64,000 nt of DNA from Lysobacteraceae bacterium NML93-0793 (lineage in GTDB: Bacteria; Pseudomonadota; Gammaproteobacteria; Xanthomonadales; Xanthomonadaceae). The notes under the pieces were generated by a model, which did not search any database, was not told the origin of the DNA, and saw only the letters and a list, made by a program, of their open reading frames with translations. Below, piece after piece: positions 29,873 through 38,103 of the stretch. Position numbers and translations under genes: made by a program. Numbering within the stretch: the first letter of the stretch is position 1; each line of letters starts with the position of its first letter. The stretch is taken from positions 268,189-332,188 of the forward strand of contig NTJG01000002.1 in assembly GCA_002324875.1 (NCBI GenBank). Direction: 5' to 3'.

Positions 29873-30772
29873 TTACTTCGTGTCGACGGTCGCCGCAGGC
29901 GGCACCGGCTGCAGGGTCGGCGCACTCCGCGATTTCCACAACAGGAACAGGCCCAGCGCGATCAGCGGCAGCGACAGCACCTGCCCCATCGTCAGCCAGC
30001 CGAACGCCAGATAGCCGAGCTCGGCATCGGGCACGCGGACGAACTCGACGATGAAGCGGAACACGCCGTACAGCAGCGCGAACAGGCCCGACACCGCATA
30101 GCGCGGCCGCGGCTTGCGCGAGAACCACCACAGCACCACGAACATCACCAGGCCCTCGAGAAACGCCTGGTAGAGCTGGGAGGGATGGCGCGCGAACTGG
30201 TCCAGCGCGCCGGTCGCGAACTCGCTCTGCAGGCGCTCGGCCGACCAGCCCCGGAATGCAGGATCGGTCGGAAACACCACGCCCCAGCCGGCCTGCGTGT
30301 ACTTGCCCCACAGCTCGGCGCCGATGTAATTGCCGATGCGCCCGAAGCCCAGGCCCGGCGGCACCCACGGTGCGACGAAGTCCATGACGTCGAAGAAGTG
30401 CAGGCCCTGGCGGCGCGTCCACCACCAGGCCGCGACCAGCACGCCGAGCAGACCGCCGTGGAAACTCATGCCGCCGTCCCAGACCTTGAACAGCATCAGC
30501 GGGTTCTGCAGCAGATCGCCGAAGGCATAGAACAGCACGTAGCCGATGCGACCACCGAGAATCACGCCGAGGATGCCGTAGAACAGCAGGTCGCCGAACT
30601 GCTCGACGCTCACGCCCGGCAGTCGCCCGGCGCGGATCCGGCTGCGTCCGAGCAGCCAGGCCACAGCAAAGGCCAGCAGATACATCAGGCCGTACCAGTG
30701 GATCGACGGCTGGAAGGCACCGACCTGCGGCAGGTGGACGGCGATCGGGTCGATCTGGTGAAGAATCGTCAT
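29873..30772 (-). CDS. lgt: prolipoprotein diacylglyceryl transferase
   Basis: Lgt adds diacylglycerol to the lipobox Cys of prolipoproteins in the inner membrane, so it would act on the several lipoproteins of this window. The 299-residue protein has seven hydrophobic segments, with [13 protein letters not shown] holding the essential His and the signature [15 protein letters not shown]. It is four bases downstream of terC on the same strand. Confidence 0.96.
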   Translation of the reverse strand: MTILHQIDPIAVHLPQVGAFQPSIHWYGLMYLLAFAVAWLLGRSRIRAGRLPGVSVEQFGDLLFYGILGVILGGRIGYVLFYAFGDLLQNPLMLFKVWDGGMSFHGGLLGVLVAAWWWTRRQGLHFFDVMDFVAPWVPPGLGFGRIGNYIGAELWGKYTQAGWGVVFPTDPAFRGWSAERLQSEFATGALDQFARHPSQLYQAFLEGLVMFVVLWWFSRKPRPRYAVSGLFALLYGVFRFIVEFVRVPDAELGYLAFGWLTMGQVLSLPLIALGLFLLWKSRSAPTLQPVPPAATVDTK

Positions 30773-30776
30773 GGCG

Positions 30777-31556
30777 TCAGCGCGGCAGTGGGTGGGTGGG
30801 CGCGTCGACCGGCGGGAGCGTCTCGCCGCGCACGCGCATCGCGTTGCGCTTGGCCCAGAGGTTGAGCAGTTCCACCACGGCCGAGAAGCCCATCGAGCCG
30901 TAGAGATAACCGCGCGGGATGTGCACCCCGAGGCCGTCGAGCATCAGGTAAATGCCGATCAGCACGATGAACGCCAGCGCCAGCATCTTGACCGTCGGGT
31001 TCGCGTCGATGAACTTGCCCAGCGGTTGCGCCGCCAGCAGCATCACCGATACCGCGACCAGGATCGCCGCGACCATCACCGGAATGTACTCGCCGGCCAT
31101 GCCGACCGCGGCGATCACCGAGTCGAGCGAGAACACGATGTCGATCACGGCGATCTGCGCGATCACCGCGCCGAACGAGGCCACCGCCTTGCCCGTGCCG
31201 CCGTGTGCTTCGGCATCCTCGCCCTTGATCTGCTCGCGGATCTCGAGCGCGCCCTTGCCGATCAGGAACAGGCCGCCGAGGATCAGGATCAGGTCACGCA
31301 CGGAAATGCCGCGACCGAGGACCTCGAACAGCGGATCGGTCAACCGGGCCAGCCACGCCAGGGTGAGCAGCAGCGCGATGCGGGTGATGCACGCGACCGC
31401 GATGCCGAACTTGCGCGCGAACTCGCGCTTCTCGACCGGCAGCTTGGACACCGCGATCGAGATGAAGACCAGGTTGTCGATCCCGAGCACGATCTCGATC
31501 GTGCTCAGGGTGATCAGCAGGATCCAGACCTGCGGGTCGGTCAGAAGCTCCATCAT
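30777..31556 (-). CDS. TerC-family integral membrane protein
   Basis: A 259-residue multi-pass protein with [15 protein letters not shown] and [16 protein letters not shown], the paired acidic membrane motifs of the TerC/Alx family. Members export manganese or, in tellurite operons, help resistance; no ter genes lie near here, so a metal-homeostasis or co-translocational role is more likely. The ATG at 31556 lies 11 bases after GAGG; GTG 31565 is too close to it. Confidence 0.9.
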   Translation of the reverse strand: MMELLTDPQVWILLITLSTIEIVLGIDNLVFISIAVSKLPVEKREFARKFGIAVACITRIALLLTLAWLARLTDPLFEVLGRGISVRDLILILGGLFLIGKGALEIREQIKGEDAEAHGGTGKAVASFGAVIAQIAVIDIVFSLDSVIAAVGMAGEYIPVMVAAILVAVSVMLLAAQPLGKFIDANPTVKMLALAFIVLIGIYLMLDGLGVHIPRGYLYGSMGFSAVVELLNLWAKRNAMRVRGETLPPVDAPTHPLPR

Positions 31557-31608
31557 CGGACACACATCCTCGATTCAAATGACGTCGGCATCGCGCCGGC
31601 CGCCCGGT

Positions 31609-31989
31609 TCACAGCAGGCGCGGCAGCAGGATCAGACCCCACACCGCCAGTACGTTGAGCATGGTGACGAACACCGCAGCCGAGCCCATGTCCTTCGCAC
31701 GCCCGGCGAGCTCGTGGTGCTCGGGGCCGTACCGCTCGATCAGCGCTTCGATCGCGGAATTCAGCAACTCCACCGCGAGCACCAGCAGACAGCTGCCCAG
31801 CAGCAACGCGCGCTCCACCCCGGTATCGCCCAGCCAGAGCGCAAGCGGCGCCAGCACGGCCAGCAGGCAGACCTCCAGACGGAACGAGGATTCGTGCAGC
31901 CAGGCCGCACGCAGGCCCTGCAACGACCAGATCGTGGCCTTGAGCATCCGCGCCGGGCCGCGCGGCCAGTGTCCGGTCTCGTCGGCCAC
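31609..31989 (-). CDS. dgkA: diacylglycerol kinase (prokaryotic type)
   Basis: DgkA phosphorylates diacylglycerol left over from membrane-derived oligosaccharide synthesis. The 126-residue protein has three hydrophobic segments and the signature AVELLNSAIEALIER with HELAGRAKDMGSAAVF. The best start is GTG 31989 (VADETGHWPRGPARM), matching the family N-terminus; no in-frame ATG gives this before MLKATIW. Confidence 0.93.
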   Translation of the reverse strand: MADETGHWPRGPARMLKATIWSLQGLRAAWLHESSFRLEVCLLAVLAPLALWLGDTGVERALLLGSCLLVLAVELLNSAIEALIERYGPEHHELAGRAKDMGSAAVFVTMLNVLAVWGLILLPRLL

Positions 31990-32220
31990 GGTCACGCCCC
32001 CGGTCGCGCGGACAGACCGCCCGACGACGGCGCGCGCATCGGACGGCATCGGAACGCGGACCACGGTGGAGCGGTCGAGGGCATGGGACCGGGAATTCGG
32101 GGGGGAGCAGCAGACGGGCCGGTGAATTCTGACACATCCGCCCTGCCCGCCCTCGCCGTTTGCATCGTGGCACCGCGGCTGGTTGACTGGCGGCCGCCCG
32201 TCAGGATCCAGGAGCCCCGC

Positions 32221-32931
32221 GTGCGCCTCGCCCTCCGCTCGACCGCCCTGCTCTGCGCCGCCCTGCTGGCGCTGGCAGCCTGCTCCACGACGGGGTCGCG
32301 TCCCGGTGTCGACCCGACCGCTGGGCTCGATCCGGTCTCCTCGCCCGAATGGGCCGCCGACATGGCACGGTTCGCCGCCGAAGATGCGGCGCGTCCGCCA
32401 CCGGAACGCCCAATCGTCTTCACCGGCAGCTCGTCGGTGCGGATGTGGGACACGCTGGAACAGGATTTTCCCGAAGTCCCGGTGCTCAATCGGGGCTTCG
32501 GCGGCTCCCAGGTCCGCGATGCGGTCTGGTACGCCGACGCGGTCGCGTTGCGCTACCGGCCACGCCAGATCGTGCTCTACGCCGGCGACAACGACACCCA
32601 TGCAGGCCGCTCGCCCGCGCAGGTGCTCGCCGATACACAGGCCTTCGTCGCCCGGATCCACGCGGCGTTGCCGGGCACCCAGATCGCGCTGCTGGGCATC
32701 AAGCCGAGTCCGTCGCGGCTCGAGTTGCTGCCGGTGCAGCGGGCCACCAACACGGCGCTGCGCACCTGGGCGACGGGCCAGCGCAACGTGGCCTACATCG
32801 ATGTGTTCACGCCGATGCTCGATGCGGAAGGCCTGCCGCGCGAGTCGCTCTTCATCGCCGACCGCCTGCACATGAACGCCGAGGGCTACGCCCTGTGGCG
32901 CGAGATCATCGCGCCGTATCTCGTGCGTTGA
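32221..32931 (+). CDS. SGNH/GDSL-hydrolase lipoprotein
   Basis: A 236-residue protein with a lipoprotein signal (lipobox LAACST) and an SGNH esterase fold: the nucleophile Ser in VFTGSSSVRMWD, the Gly in NRGFGGSQ, the Asn in YAGDNDTHAG, and the Asp/His pair in DRLHMNAEGY. It probably acts on an ester in the periplasm, for instance acetylated sugars. The start is GTG 32221 with an excellent AGGAG six bases upstream. It diverges from dgkA across about 230 bp. Confidence 0.87.
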   Translation: MRLALRSTALLCAALLALAACSTTGSRPGVDPTAGLDPVSSPEWAADMARFAAEDAARPPPERPIVFTGSSSVRMWDTLEQDFPEVPVLNRGFGGSQVRDAVWYADAVALRYRPRQIVLYAGDNDTHAGRSPAQVLADTQAFVARIHAALPGTQIALLGIKPSPSRLELLPVQRATNTALRTWATGQRNVAYIDVFTPMLDAEGLPRESLFIADRLHMNAEGYALWREIIAPYLVR

Positions 32932-33001
32932 CGCCTACGTTTCACTCCATGCGAATGGGCGCGTCGGGACACTGCAGCGGGACCGCACCGGGAGCACGAC
33001 C

Positions 33002-33547
33002 ATGCGTCTCCGTCTCGCCACCGCCGGCGTCCTCGCCGCGTTGACCTTGGGAGCCACCATGCCACACGCCTTCGCCCAGTCCACTGTCATTCCGCAGCAG
33101 CCGGGCGATCCCGGTTACGAGCCGCTGCTCGCGGCCGCCACCGCACCACTGCGCGACGCCCTCGGCGATGCGGTGACGCTCGACATCGAACGGCTCGACC
33201 GCCTCGGCCGCTGGGCATTCCTGCAGGCCACGATGCGCAGCGTTGACGGTGGCCGCCCAGACTACGCCGGCACACCCTACGCCGAGCGCGCGGAAAGTGG
33301 CGGCATGTCCGATGTCTACGTCGCGTTGCTGCGCACCGAGCCCGAACCCGATAGCGACGACACGGACGGGCGGACCTCCGGCGCGCCATCGGTGGCCACT
33401 GATGGGAGTGACGCAGCCGAAGACGCACCCGGCGACGCGCCGGCCGTGCGATGGACGCTCGTGGACCACGCGATCGGACCATCGGACGTCGCCTGGCTGA
33501 CGTGGCCGCAAGCGCATGCCGCGCCGCGCCACCTGTTCGGATTCTGA
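33002..33547 (+). CDS. secreted protein of unknown function
   Basis: A 181-residue protein with a classical signal peptide (MRLRLATAGVLAALTLG, cleavage after AFA). The mature part has an alpha/beta-looking N-terminal half (YEPLLAAATAPLRDALGD, VTLDIERLDRLGRWAFLQ), an acidic Asp/Glu-rich loop around residues 110-145 and a C-terminal VRWTLVDHAIGPSDVAWLTW. No family recognised. It is 70 bp after the SGNH lipoprotein gene and ends towards the strong hairpin at 33661. Confidence 0.7.
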   Translation: MRLRLATAGVLAALTLGATMPHAFAQSTVIPQQPGDPGYEPLLAAATAPLRDALGDAVTLDIERLDRLGRWAFLQATMRSVDGGRPDYAGTPYAERAESGGMSDVYVALLRTEPEPDSDDTDGRTSGAPSVATDGSDAAEDAPGDAPAVRWTLVDHAIGPSDVAWLTWPQAHAAPRHLFGF

Positions 33548-33660
33548 GCGGGCCGTTCCGTCAGGCGCGGATTCAGCGCGGAACCGCTCCAGACCACGAC
33601 AACGCGCCCAAGGCGCGACGCGATGGAACCGTCCTCGCTACGGTTCAGCGCGACGTACAC

Positions 33661-33711
33661 ACACACAACGCGAACGGGCCGGTCAGGAACCGGCCCGTTC
33701 GCGTTGTGTGT
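33661..33711. terminator. perfect 23 bp hairpin, two-way terminator
   Basis: Arms 33661-33683 and 33689-33711 pair without a mismatch over 23 bp around a CAGGA loop. The arms begin ACACACAACGCG and contain GGGCCGG at the loop side. It lies between two convergent genes, seven bases after which the LysM-peptidase reading frame ends. There is no T run, but the length and perfection are striking. Confidence 0.7.
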
Positions 33712-33717
33712 AGGCGA

Positions 33718-34389
33718 TCAGCGCGGGGGCGTGATGATCTCGTAGTTCCCCGACGCGCCGCCCCAGCTGATCCGCTGCGAGCCGTCGGAATTGACGTTGT
33801 TGGAGCCGATGAACCTCGGCGAGCCGTTCTCGAATCCCGCGAACAGCACCACGTGCGACTGGCCGTTCTTCTGCATGAGCACCACGTCGCCGGGGGTCGC
33901 GTCCTGCAACGACACCGTTCTCCAGCCGTCACCCTTGAGATTGTTGGCGAGCTGGTCGACCGATGCGCTGGCTTGGCCGGGCTCGATCACGCCGGCCTTC
34001 TGCAGCACCGCGGACACGAAGTTCGCGCAGTTGACGTTGTTCGGAACCCACGACTCCATCGGCAGTTCGTCGCTGAATTTCAGTTCGCCGGCATTGCGGC
34101 CGATGAACTGTTCGGCGATCGCGGCCGCATTGTTGCCCTCGACGCGCGTGCCGCCCTCGACCCCGCCGACTCCGCCGACGCCGGACGTGCCGCCGGCACT
34201 GTCGTTCGCAGCGACGCCGCCGCGCCCACCCGGTACGACCAGCGTATCGCCGGCGTAGATCAGATCGGGATTGGTGATCTTGCCGTTGCTCGCCATCAGG
34301 GCGTCGACCGAGGTGGCGTAGCGCTGCGCGAGCGCACTGAGGGTGTCACCCCAGGCGATGTTGTGGACGGCGTTGCCGACTGCGGTCAT
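33718..34389 (-). CDS. LysM-domain protein with a Cys/His peptidase-like C-terminal domain
   Basis: A 223-residue protein. Residues 6-53 form a LysM peptidoglycan-binding domain (WGDTLSALAQRYATSVDALM, then IYAGDTLVVP). A Gly/Val/Ser-rich linker spans about 55-85, then comes a papain-like domain resembling NlpC/P60 or CHAP, with candidate catalytic Cys121 in NVNCANFVSAVL and His179 in GQSHVVLFAG. It is probably a murein peptidase or amidase. No signal peptide is visible: the protein starts directly with MTAVGNAVHNIAWG. The ATG at 34389 has GGAG upstream. Confidence 0.75.
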   Translation of the reverse strand: MTAVGNAVHNIAWGDTLSALAQRYATSVDALMASNGKITNPDLIYAGDTLVVPGGRGGVAANDSAGGTSGVGGVGGVEGGTRVEGNNAAAIAEQFIGRNAGELKFSDELPMESWVPNNVNCANFVSAVLQKAGVIEPGQASASVDQLANNLKGDGWRTVSLQDATPGDVVLMQKNGQSHVVLFAGFENGSPRFIGSNNVNSDGSQRISWGGASGNYEIITPPR

Positions 34390-34839
34390 CGGAGATCTCC
34401 GGAAAGGTGGCCATGGTGTCCGGGGGGGCACGCTGCCGGACGATGACGACAACGGTCGCCTGATCGCGGGACGGCCTCAATCTGGGGCGGACCCTAGCTT
34501 CGGGCGTGCCACCTATTCAGCGCGCCCCGTCATCGGCGGGCGCTCCTGCGTCCCGCACTGCGGGGCGGCGCGCCCTGGCACTGCAACGCAGCATCGCTCG
34601 CAACCACGGTGGCGGTCGAAGTTGCGGAAGAAACGTTTTCAGCCCATTCAACTGTGCCCGCGGACACGAAGCGACTGCGCACTCGACGTCAATATCTCCG
34701 CTTCGCTTGACAGCTGCGCGCTCCTGCTCGCAGCGTCGGCCGTCCGGTCGCGGTGACGAGTGAATCGCGGACGAAGGAACAGGGGAAACATCGCCGGCGA
34801 TTCCTCGCCGGCAAATCCACGCCCGATAAGGACAGTCCA
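34390..34839. other. 450 bp divergent intergenic region
   Basis: It separates the LysM-peptidase gene from the subtilase gene and should hold both promoters. A perfect TTGACA lies at 34707-34712 on the plus strand, 128 bases before the subtilase start, but no good -10 follows at the usual distance. The part from 34610 to 34710 is richer in A and T than its surroundings. No gene was recognised. Confidence 0.4.
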
Positions 34840-36060
34840 ATGAACCAGAAGCGCCTGCTCGCCCTCGCTCTCGCCGCCGCCCTCGCCTCGCCCGCCTTCG
34901 CCGGCGAGCTGAAAAAGGCCGACAACCCGATCCCGGGCCAGTACATCGTCGTCTTCAACAGCGCCGACATCCGCGAACGCGTGGATTCCGAACGCCTCGC
35001 CGGGCGGCTCGACAAGACCGCGGCGGCCTCGACCGACATGGCCATCGCGGCCGAGGTCGAGCGCACCGTCGTCGACGTCGCGTCACGCTACGACCTCGAC
35101 GTGCGCCAGCTCTACACCCACGCGCTGCACGGCATGGTGGTGCAGGCCGACGAGCGCAAGCTGGCGCGCCTGCTCAACGATCCGCGCGTGGAGTTCATCG
35201 AGGAGGACGGCTACGTCGAACTCTCCGCCACCCAGACCGGCGCCACCTGGGGCCTGGACCGCGTGGACCAGCGCGACCGCCCGCTCAACGGCACCTACAT
35301 CTACAACCCGCTGGCCGCCAACGTGCGCGCCTACATCATCGACAGCGGCATCCGCACCGGTCACACCCAGTTCGGCTCCCGCCTGCTGTCGGGCTACTCG
35401 GCGATCAACGACGGCCGCGGCACCAACGACTGCAATGGCCACGGCACGCATGTCGCCGGCACCGTCGGCGGCACCACGTGGGGCATCGCCAAGCAGGTGC
35501 GTCTGGTGCCGGTGCGCGTGTTCGGCTGCACCGGCGGCAGTGCCAACTCGACGATCATCGCCGGCATCGACTGGGTGCGCGCGAACCGGGTGCTGCCCGC
35601 GGTCGCCAACATGAGCCTGGGCGGCGGCGCGTCGACGGCCACCGACAACGCCACCAACAACCTGATCAACAGCGGTGTCACGGTGGTGGTCGCGGCCGGC
35701 AACAGCAACGCCAACGCCTGCAACTATTCGCCCGCGCGCGTGGCCAATGCGGTGACCGTGGGCTCGACGACCTCGACCGATGCACGCTCGTCGTTCTCGA
35801 ACTTCGGCAGCTGCGTGAACATCTTCGCGCCCGGCTCGTCGATCACCTCGGCCTGGTCCACCAGCACCTCGGCGTCGAACACGATCAGCGGCACGTCGAT
35901 GGCATCGCCGCACGTGGCCGGCGCGGCGGCGCTGTATCTCACCAACAATCCGTCGGCGTCACCGGCAACCGTGCGCAACTGGCTCTATACCAATGCCACG
36001 ACCAACCGCTTGACGGGCATCGGCACCGGCTCGCCGAACCGGCTTCTTTACACCCGCTGA
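34840..36060 (+). CDS. secreted subtilisin-like serine protease (proteinase K type)
   Basis: A 406-residue preproenzyme: signal peptide to about residue 21 (SPAFA), an inhibitor I9-type propeptide (about 30-128, beginning PGQYIVVFN), then an S8 catalytic domain. The triad is Asp168 in IIDSGI, His201 in GHGTHVAG and Ser353 in [11 protein letters not shown]; Asn288 in AAGNSN is the oxyanion residue. Paired cysteines suggest extracellular stability. There is no C-terminal P or PPC domain. The ATG at 34840 follows AAGGA. It ends 23 bases before a strong hairpin. Confidence 0.93.
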   Translation: MNQKRLLALALAAALASPAFAGELKKADNPIPGQYIVVFNSADIRERVDSERLAGRLDKTAAASTDMAIAAEVERTVVDVASRYDLDVRQLYTHALHGMVVQADERKLARLLNDPRVEFIEEDGYVELSATQTGATWGLDRVDQRDRPLNGTYIYNPLAANVRAYIIDSGIRTGHTQFGSRLLSGYSAINDGRGTNDCNGHGTHVAGTVGGTTWGIAKQVRLVPVRVFGCTGGSANSTIIAGIDWVRANRVLPAVANMSLGGGASTATDNATNNLINSGVTVVVAAGNSNANACNYSPARVANAVTVGSTTSTDARSSFSNFGSCVNIFAPGSSITSAWSTSTSASNTISGTSMASPHVAGAAALYLTNNPSASPATVRNWLYTNATTNRLTGIGTGSPNRLLYTR

Positions 36061-36083
36061 AGTCCGCACGGATACCGCGGAAC

Positions 36084-36107
36084 GAAGGGCGCCTGCGGGC
36101 GCCCTTC
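36084..36107 (+). terminator. hairpin after the subtilase gene
   Basis: A perfect 10 bp stem (36084-36093 with 36098-36107; GAAGGGCGCC and its complement) with a TGCG loop, followed by TCCGTT. It stands between the convergent subtilase and ABC-permease genes and probably serves both. Confidence 0.6.
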
Positions 36108-36127
36108 TCCGTTGCGGGCATCCGGCC

Positions 36128-37363
36128 TCACTGCTGGCGCAGGGCGTCGATCGGGTCGAGCTCCGAGGCCTTGCGCGCCGGGTAGTAGCCGAAGAACAGA
36201 CCCGTGGCGACCGAGAACCCCGCGGCCAGCAGCACCACCTGGCTGTTGAGCACGGTCGGCAGATCGCTGAAACGTCCCACCAGCAGTGCACCGCCGATGC
36301 CGATGCCGATGCCGAGCACGCCGCCGCCGAGCGACAGCAGCATCGCTTCGGCGAGGAACTGCCTGCGCACGTCGGTCGGGCCGGCGCCGACCGCCATGCG
36401 CAGGCCGATCTCGCGGATCCGTTCGGTCACCGAGACCAGCATGATGTTCATGATGCCGATGCCGCCGACGATCAGCGAAATCGTCGCCACCGCGCCGAGC
36501 AGCAGCGACATCAGCCGCGTGGTCGCGGTGCGCGTGGCGACGATCTCGGAGATGTTGCGCACGCTGAAGTCGTCCTCCGCGCCCGGTGCGATGCGGTGGC
36601 GCTGGCGCAGCAGGGCTTCGACCTCCCCCTGCACGTAGCCGAGGTCGTCGGCGTTGGCCACGGTCAACGCGATCTGCATCACCGCGCTCGGCGGCAGGCC
36701 GGACGCGCCCAGCAGCCGGCGCCGCCCGGTCTCCAGCGGCACCATCATCACGTCGTCCTGGTCCTGGCCGAATCCGCCCTGGCCCTTGGGTGCCAGGGTG
36801 CCGACCACGGTGAACGGCGTGCGCCCGATGCGCACGGTCTGACCGACGCCGCTGTCGTCGCCGAACAGTTCGCGGCGCACGGTCTCGCCGAGGATCACGA
36901 CCTTGCCGGCGCCGGTGTAGTCCTGCGGCTCGAACAGGCTGCCGTCGGCCAGCGTCCAGGCGTTGATCTCGAAGAAGTCCGGCTGCACGCCCTGCCAGCT
37001 GCTGGCCCAGTTGCGTTCGGCGAATACCACCTGGCTGCTGCCGCGCAGCTGACCGGTGACCAGCTGCACCTCGGGAATCTCGGCGCGGATCGCCTCCGCA
37101 TCGCCCTCGGTCAGCGTGAAGAACGCGCTGCCGGCCTGGCGCGCGCCGCCCCCGGCGCGGCGCGAACCCGGCGAAATGTCGAGCCGCTGCGAGCCGAGCC
37201 CCGACACCATGCGATCGATCTCGGCCTGCGTGCCTTGACCGACCGACACCATGACGATGACCGCAGCGATGCCGATGATCACGCCCAGCGAGGTGAGCAT
37301 GCTGCGCATCCAGTTGCCGCGCAGCGCGAAGATCGCCGTCCGCAGCACGTCCATGTAGGTCAT
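36128..37363 (-). CDS. MacB-type ABC transporter permease
   Basis: A 411-residue membrane protein with the MacB/FtsX layout: one N-terminal membrane segment (LTSLGVIIGIAAVIVMVS), a large periplasmic MacB-PCD domain (about 60-270), then three C-terminal membrane segments with GGIGIMNIMLVSVTERIREIG, a signature of this family. It would work with the ATPase and adaptor encoded just upstream as a tripartite exporter of peptides or small toxins. The ATG at 37363 has GGAGG upstream and overlaps the ATPase stop as ATGA. Unlike true MacB, the ATPase is a separate chain. Confidence 0.88.
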   Translation of the reverse strand: MTYMDVLRTAIFALRGNWMRSMLTSLGVIIGIAAVIVMVSVGQGTQAEIDRMVSGLGSQRLDISPGSRRAGGGARQAGSAFFTLTEGDAEAIRAEIPEVQLVTGQLRGSSQVVFAERNWASSWQGVQPDFFEINAWTLADGSLFEPQDYTGAGKVVILGETVRRELFGDDSGVGQTVRIGRTPFTVVGTLAPKGQGGFGQDQDDVMMVPLETGRRRLLGASGLPPSAVMQIALTVANADDLGYVQGEVEALLRQRHRIAPGAEDDFSVRNISEIVATRTATTRLMSLLLGAVATISLIVGGIGIMNIMLVSVTERIREIGLRMAVGAGPTDVRRQFLAEAMLLSLGGGVLGIGIGIGGALLVGRFSDLPTVLNSQVVLLAAGFSVATGLFFGYYPARKASELDPIDALRQQ

Positions 37364-38103
37364 GCACCACCTCCCTGCACCGGACGCACCCGGGTGTCGT
37401 AAGGCGCTTCCTCGTGCAGTTCGCCGTCGCGCATGACGAAGGTCCGGTCCGCATGCGCGGCCACCTCGGGATCGTGCGTGATCAGCACGACCGTGTGCCC
37501 CTTGTCGCGCAGACGCTTGAACAGGGCCAGGATCTCCTCGCCGGTCTTGGTATCGAGCGCACCGGTCGGCTCGTCGGCCAGCAGCACCGGCGGCCGGTTG
37601 ATCAGCGCGCGTGCGATCGCCACGCGCTGCTGCTGGCCGCCCGACAGTTCGCTCGGCCGGTGACCGCCGCGGTTGCCGAGACCGACCGCTTCCAGCGCCT
37701 CCCGTGCGCGATCGTGCCGCGCCTCGTTGGGCACGCGCGCATAGCCCAGCGGCATCGCCACGTTGTCGATCGCGGTCATCCGCGGCAGCAGGTTGAAGCC
37801 CTGGAACACGAAGCCGATCTTGTCCCGCCGCAATTCCGCCAGCTGTTCGCGATCGAGCGTGGCGACATCCACACCGTCGCAGTGGTAGCTGCCCGACGTG
37901 GGCGTATCGAGACAACCGATCAGGTTCATCAGCGTCGATTTGCCCGAACCCGACGGCCCCATGATCGCCACGAACTCGCCGTGGCGGATGCACATGTCGA
38001 CCGCGTGCAGCGCGACGACCTCGGCTTCGGTGCCTGCCGAGTAGACCTTGCGCAGCGCGCGCGTCTCGATGACCGGCGGCCGGATGTCGGTCGCGCCCGT
38101 CAT
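37360..38103 (-). CDS. MacB/LolD-type ABC transporter ATPase
   Basis: A 247-residue ATP-binding subunit with Walker A GPSGSGKST, Q-loop FVFQGFNLLPRM, signature LSGGQQQRVAIARAL, Walker B VLLADEPTGALD and the switch His in ITHD. It belongs to the FtsE/LolD/MacB group. It overlaps the adaptor gene upstream and the permease gene downstream by four bases each, so all three are one translational unit. Confidence 0.92.
   Translation of the reverse strand: MTGATDIRPPVIETRALRKVYSAGTEAEVVALHAVDMCIRHGEFVAIMGPSGSGKSTLMNLIGCLDTPTSGSYHCDGVDVATLDREQLAELRRDKIGFVFQGFNLLPRMTAIDNVAMPLGYARVPNEARHDRAREALEAVGLGNRGGHRPSELSGGQQQRVAIARALINRPPVLLADEPTGALDTKTGEEILALFKRLRDKGHTVVLITHDPEVAAHADRTFVMRDGELHEEAPYDTRVRPVQGGGA

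Noticed and set aside
30777..31556. Tellurite resistance locus
   Set aside because: Only a TerC-family gene is present, next to lgt and dgkA; no terA, terB, terD or terE was seen.
30952..32220. N-terminal extension of the SGNH lipoprotein frame by about 420 codons
   Set aside because: The extension runs antisense to terC and dgkA; the GTG at 32221 has an ideal ribosome site and begins a proper lipoprotein signal peptide.
34707..34735. Full sigma-70 promoter for the subtilase
   Set aside because: TTGACA is perfect, but the bases at -10 spacing show no TATAAT-like box, so only the -35 match is noted.
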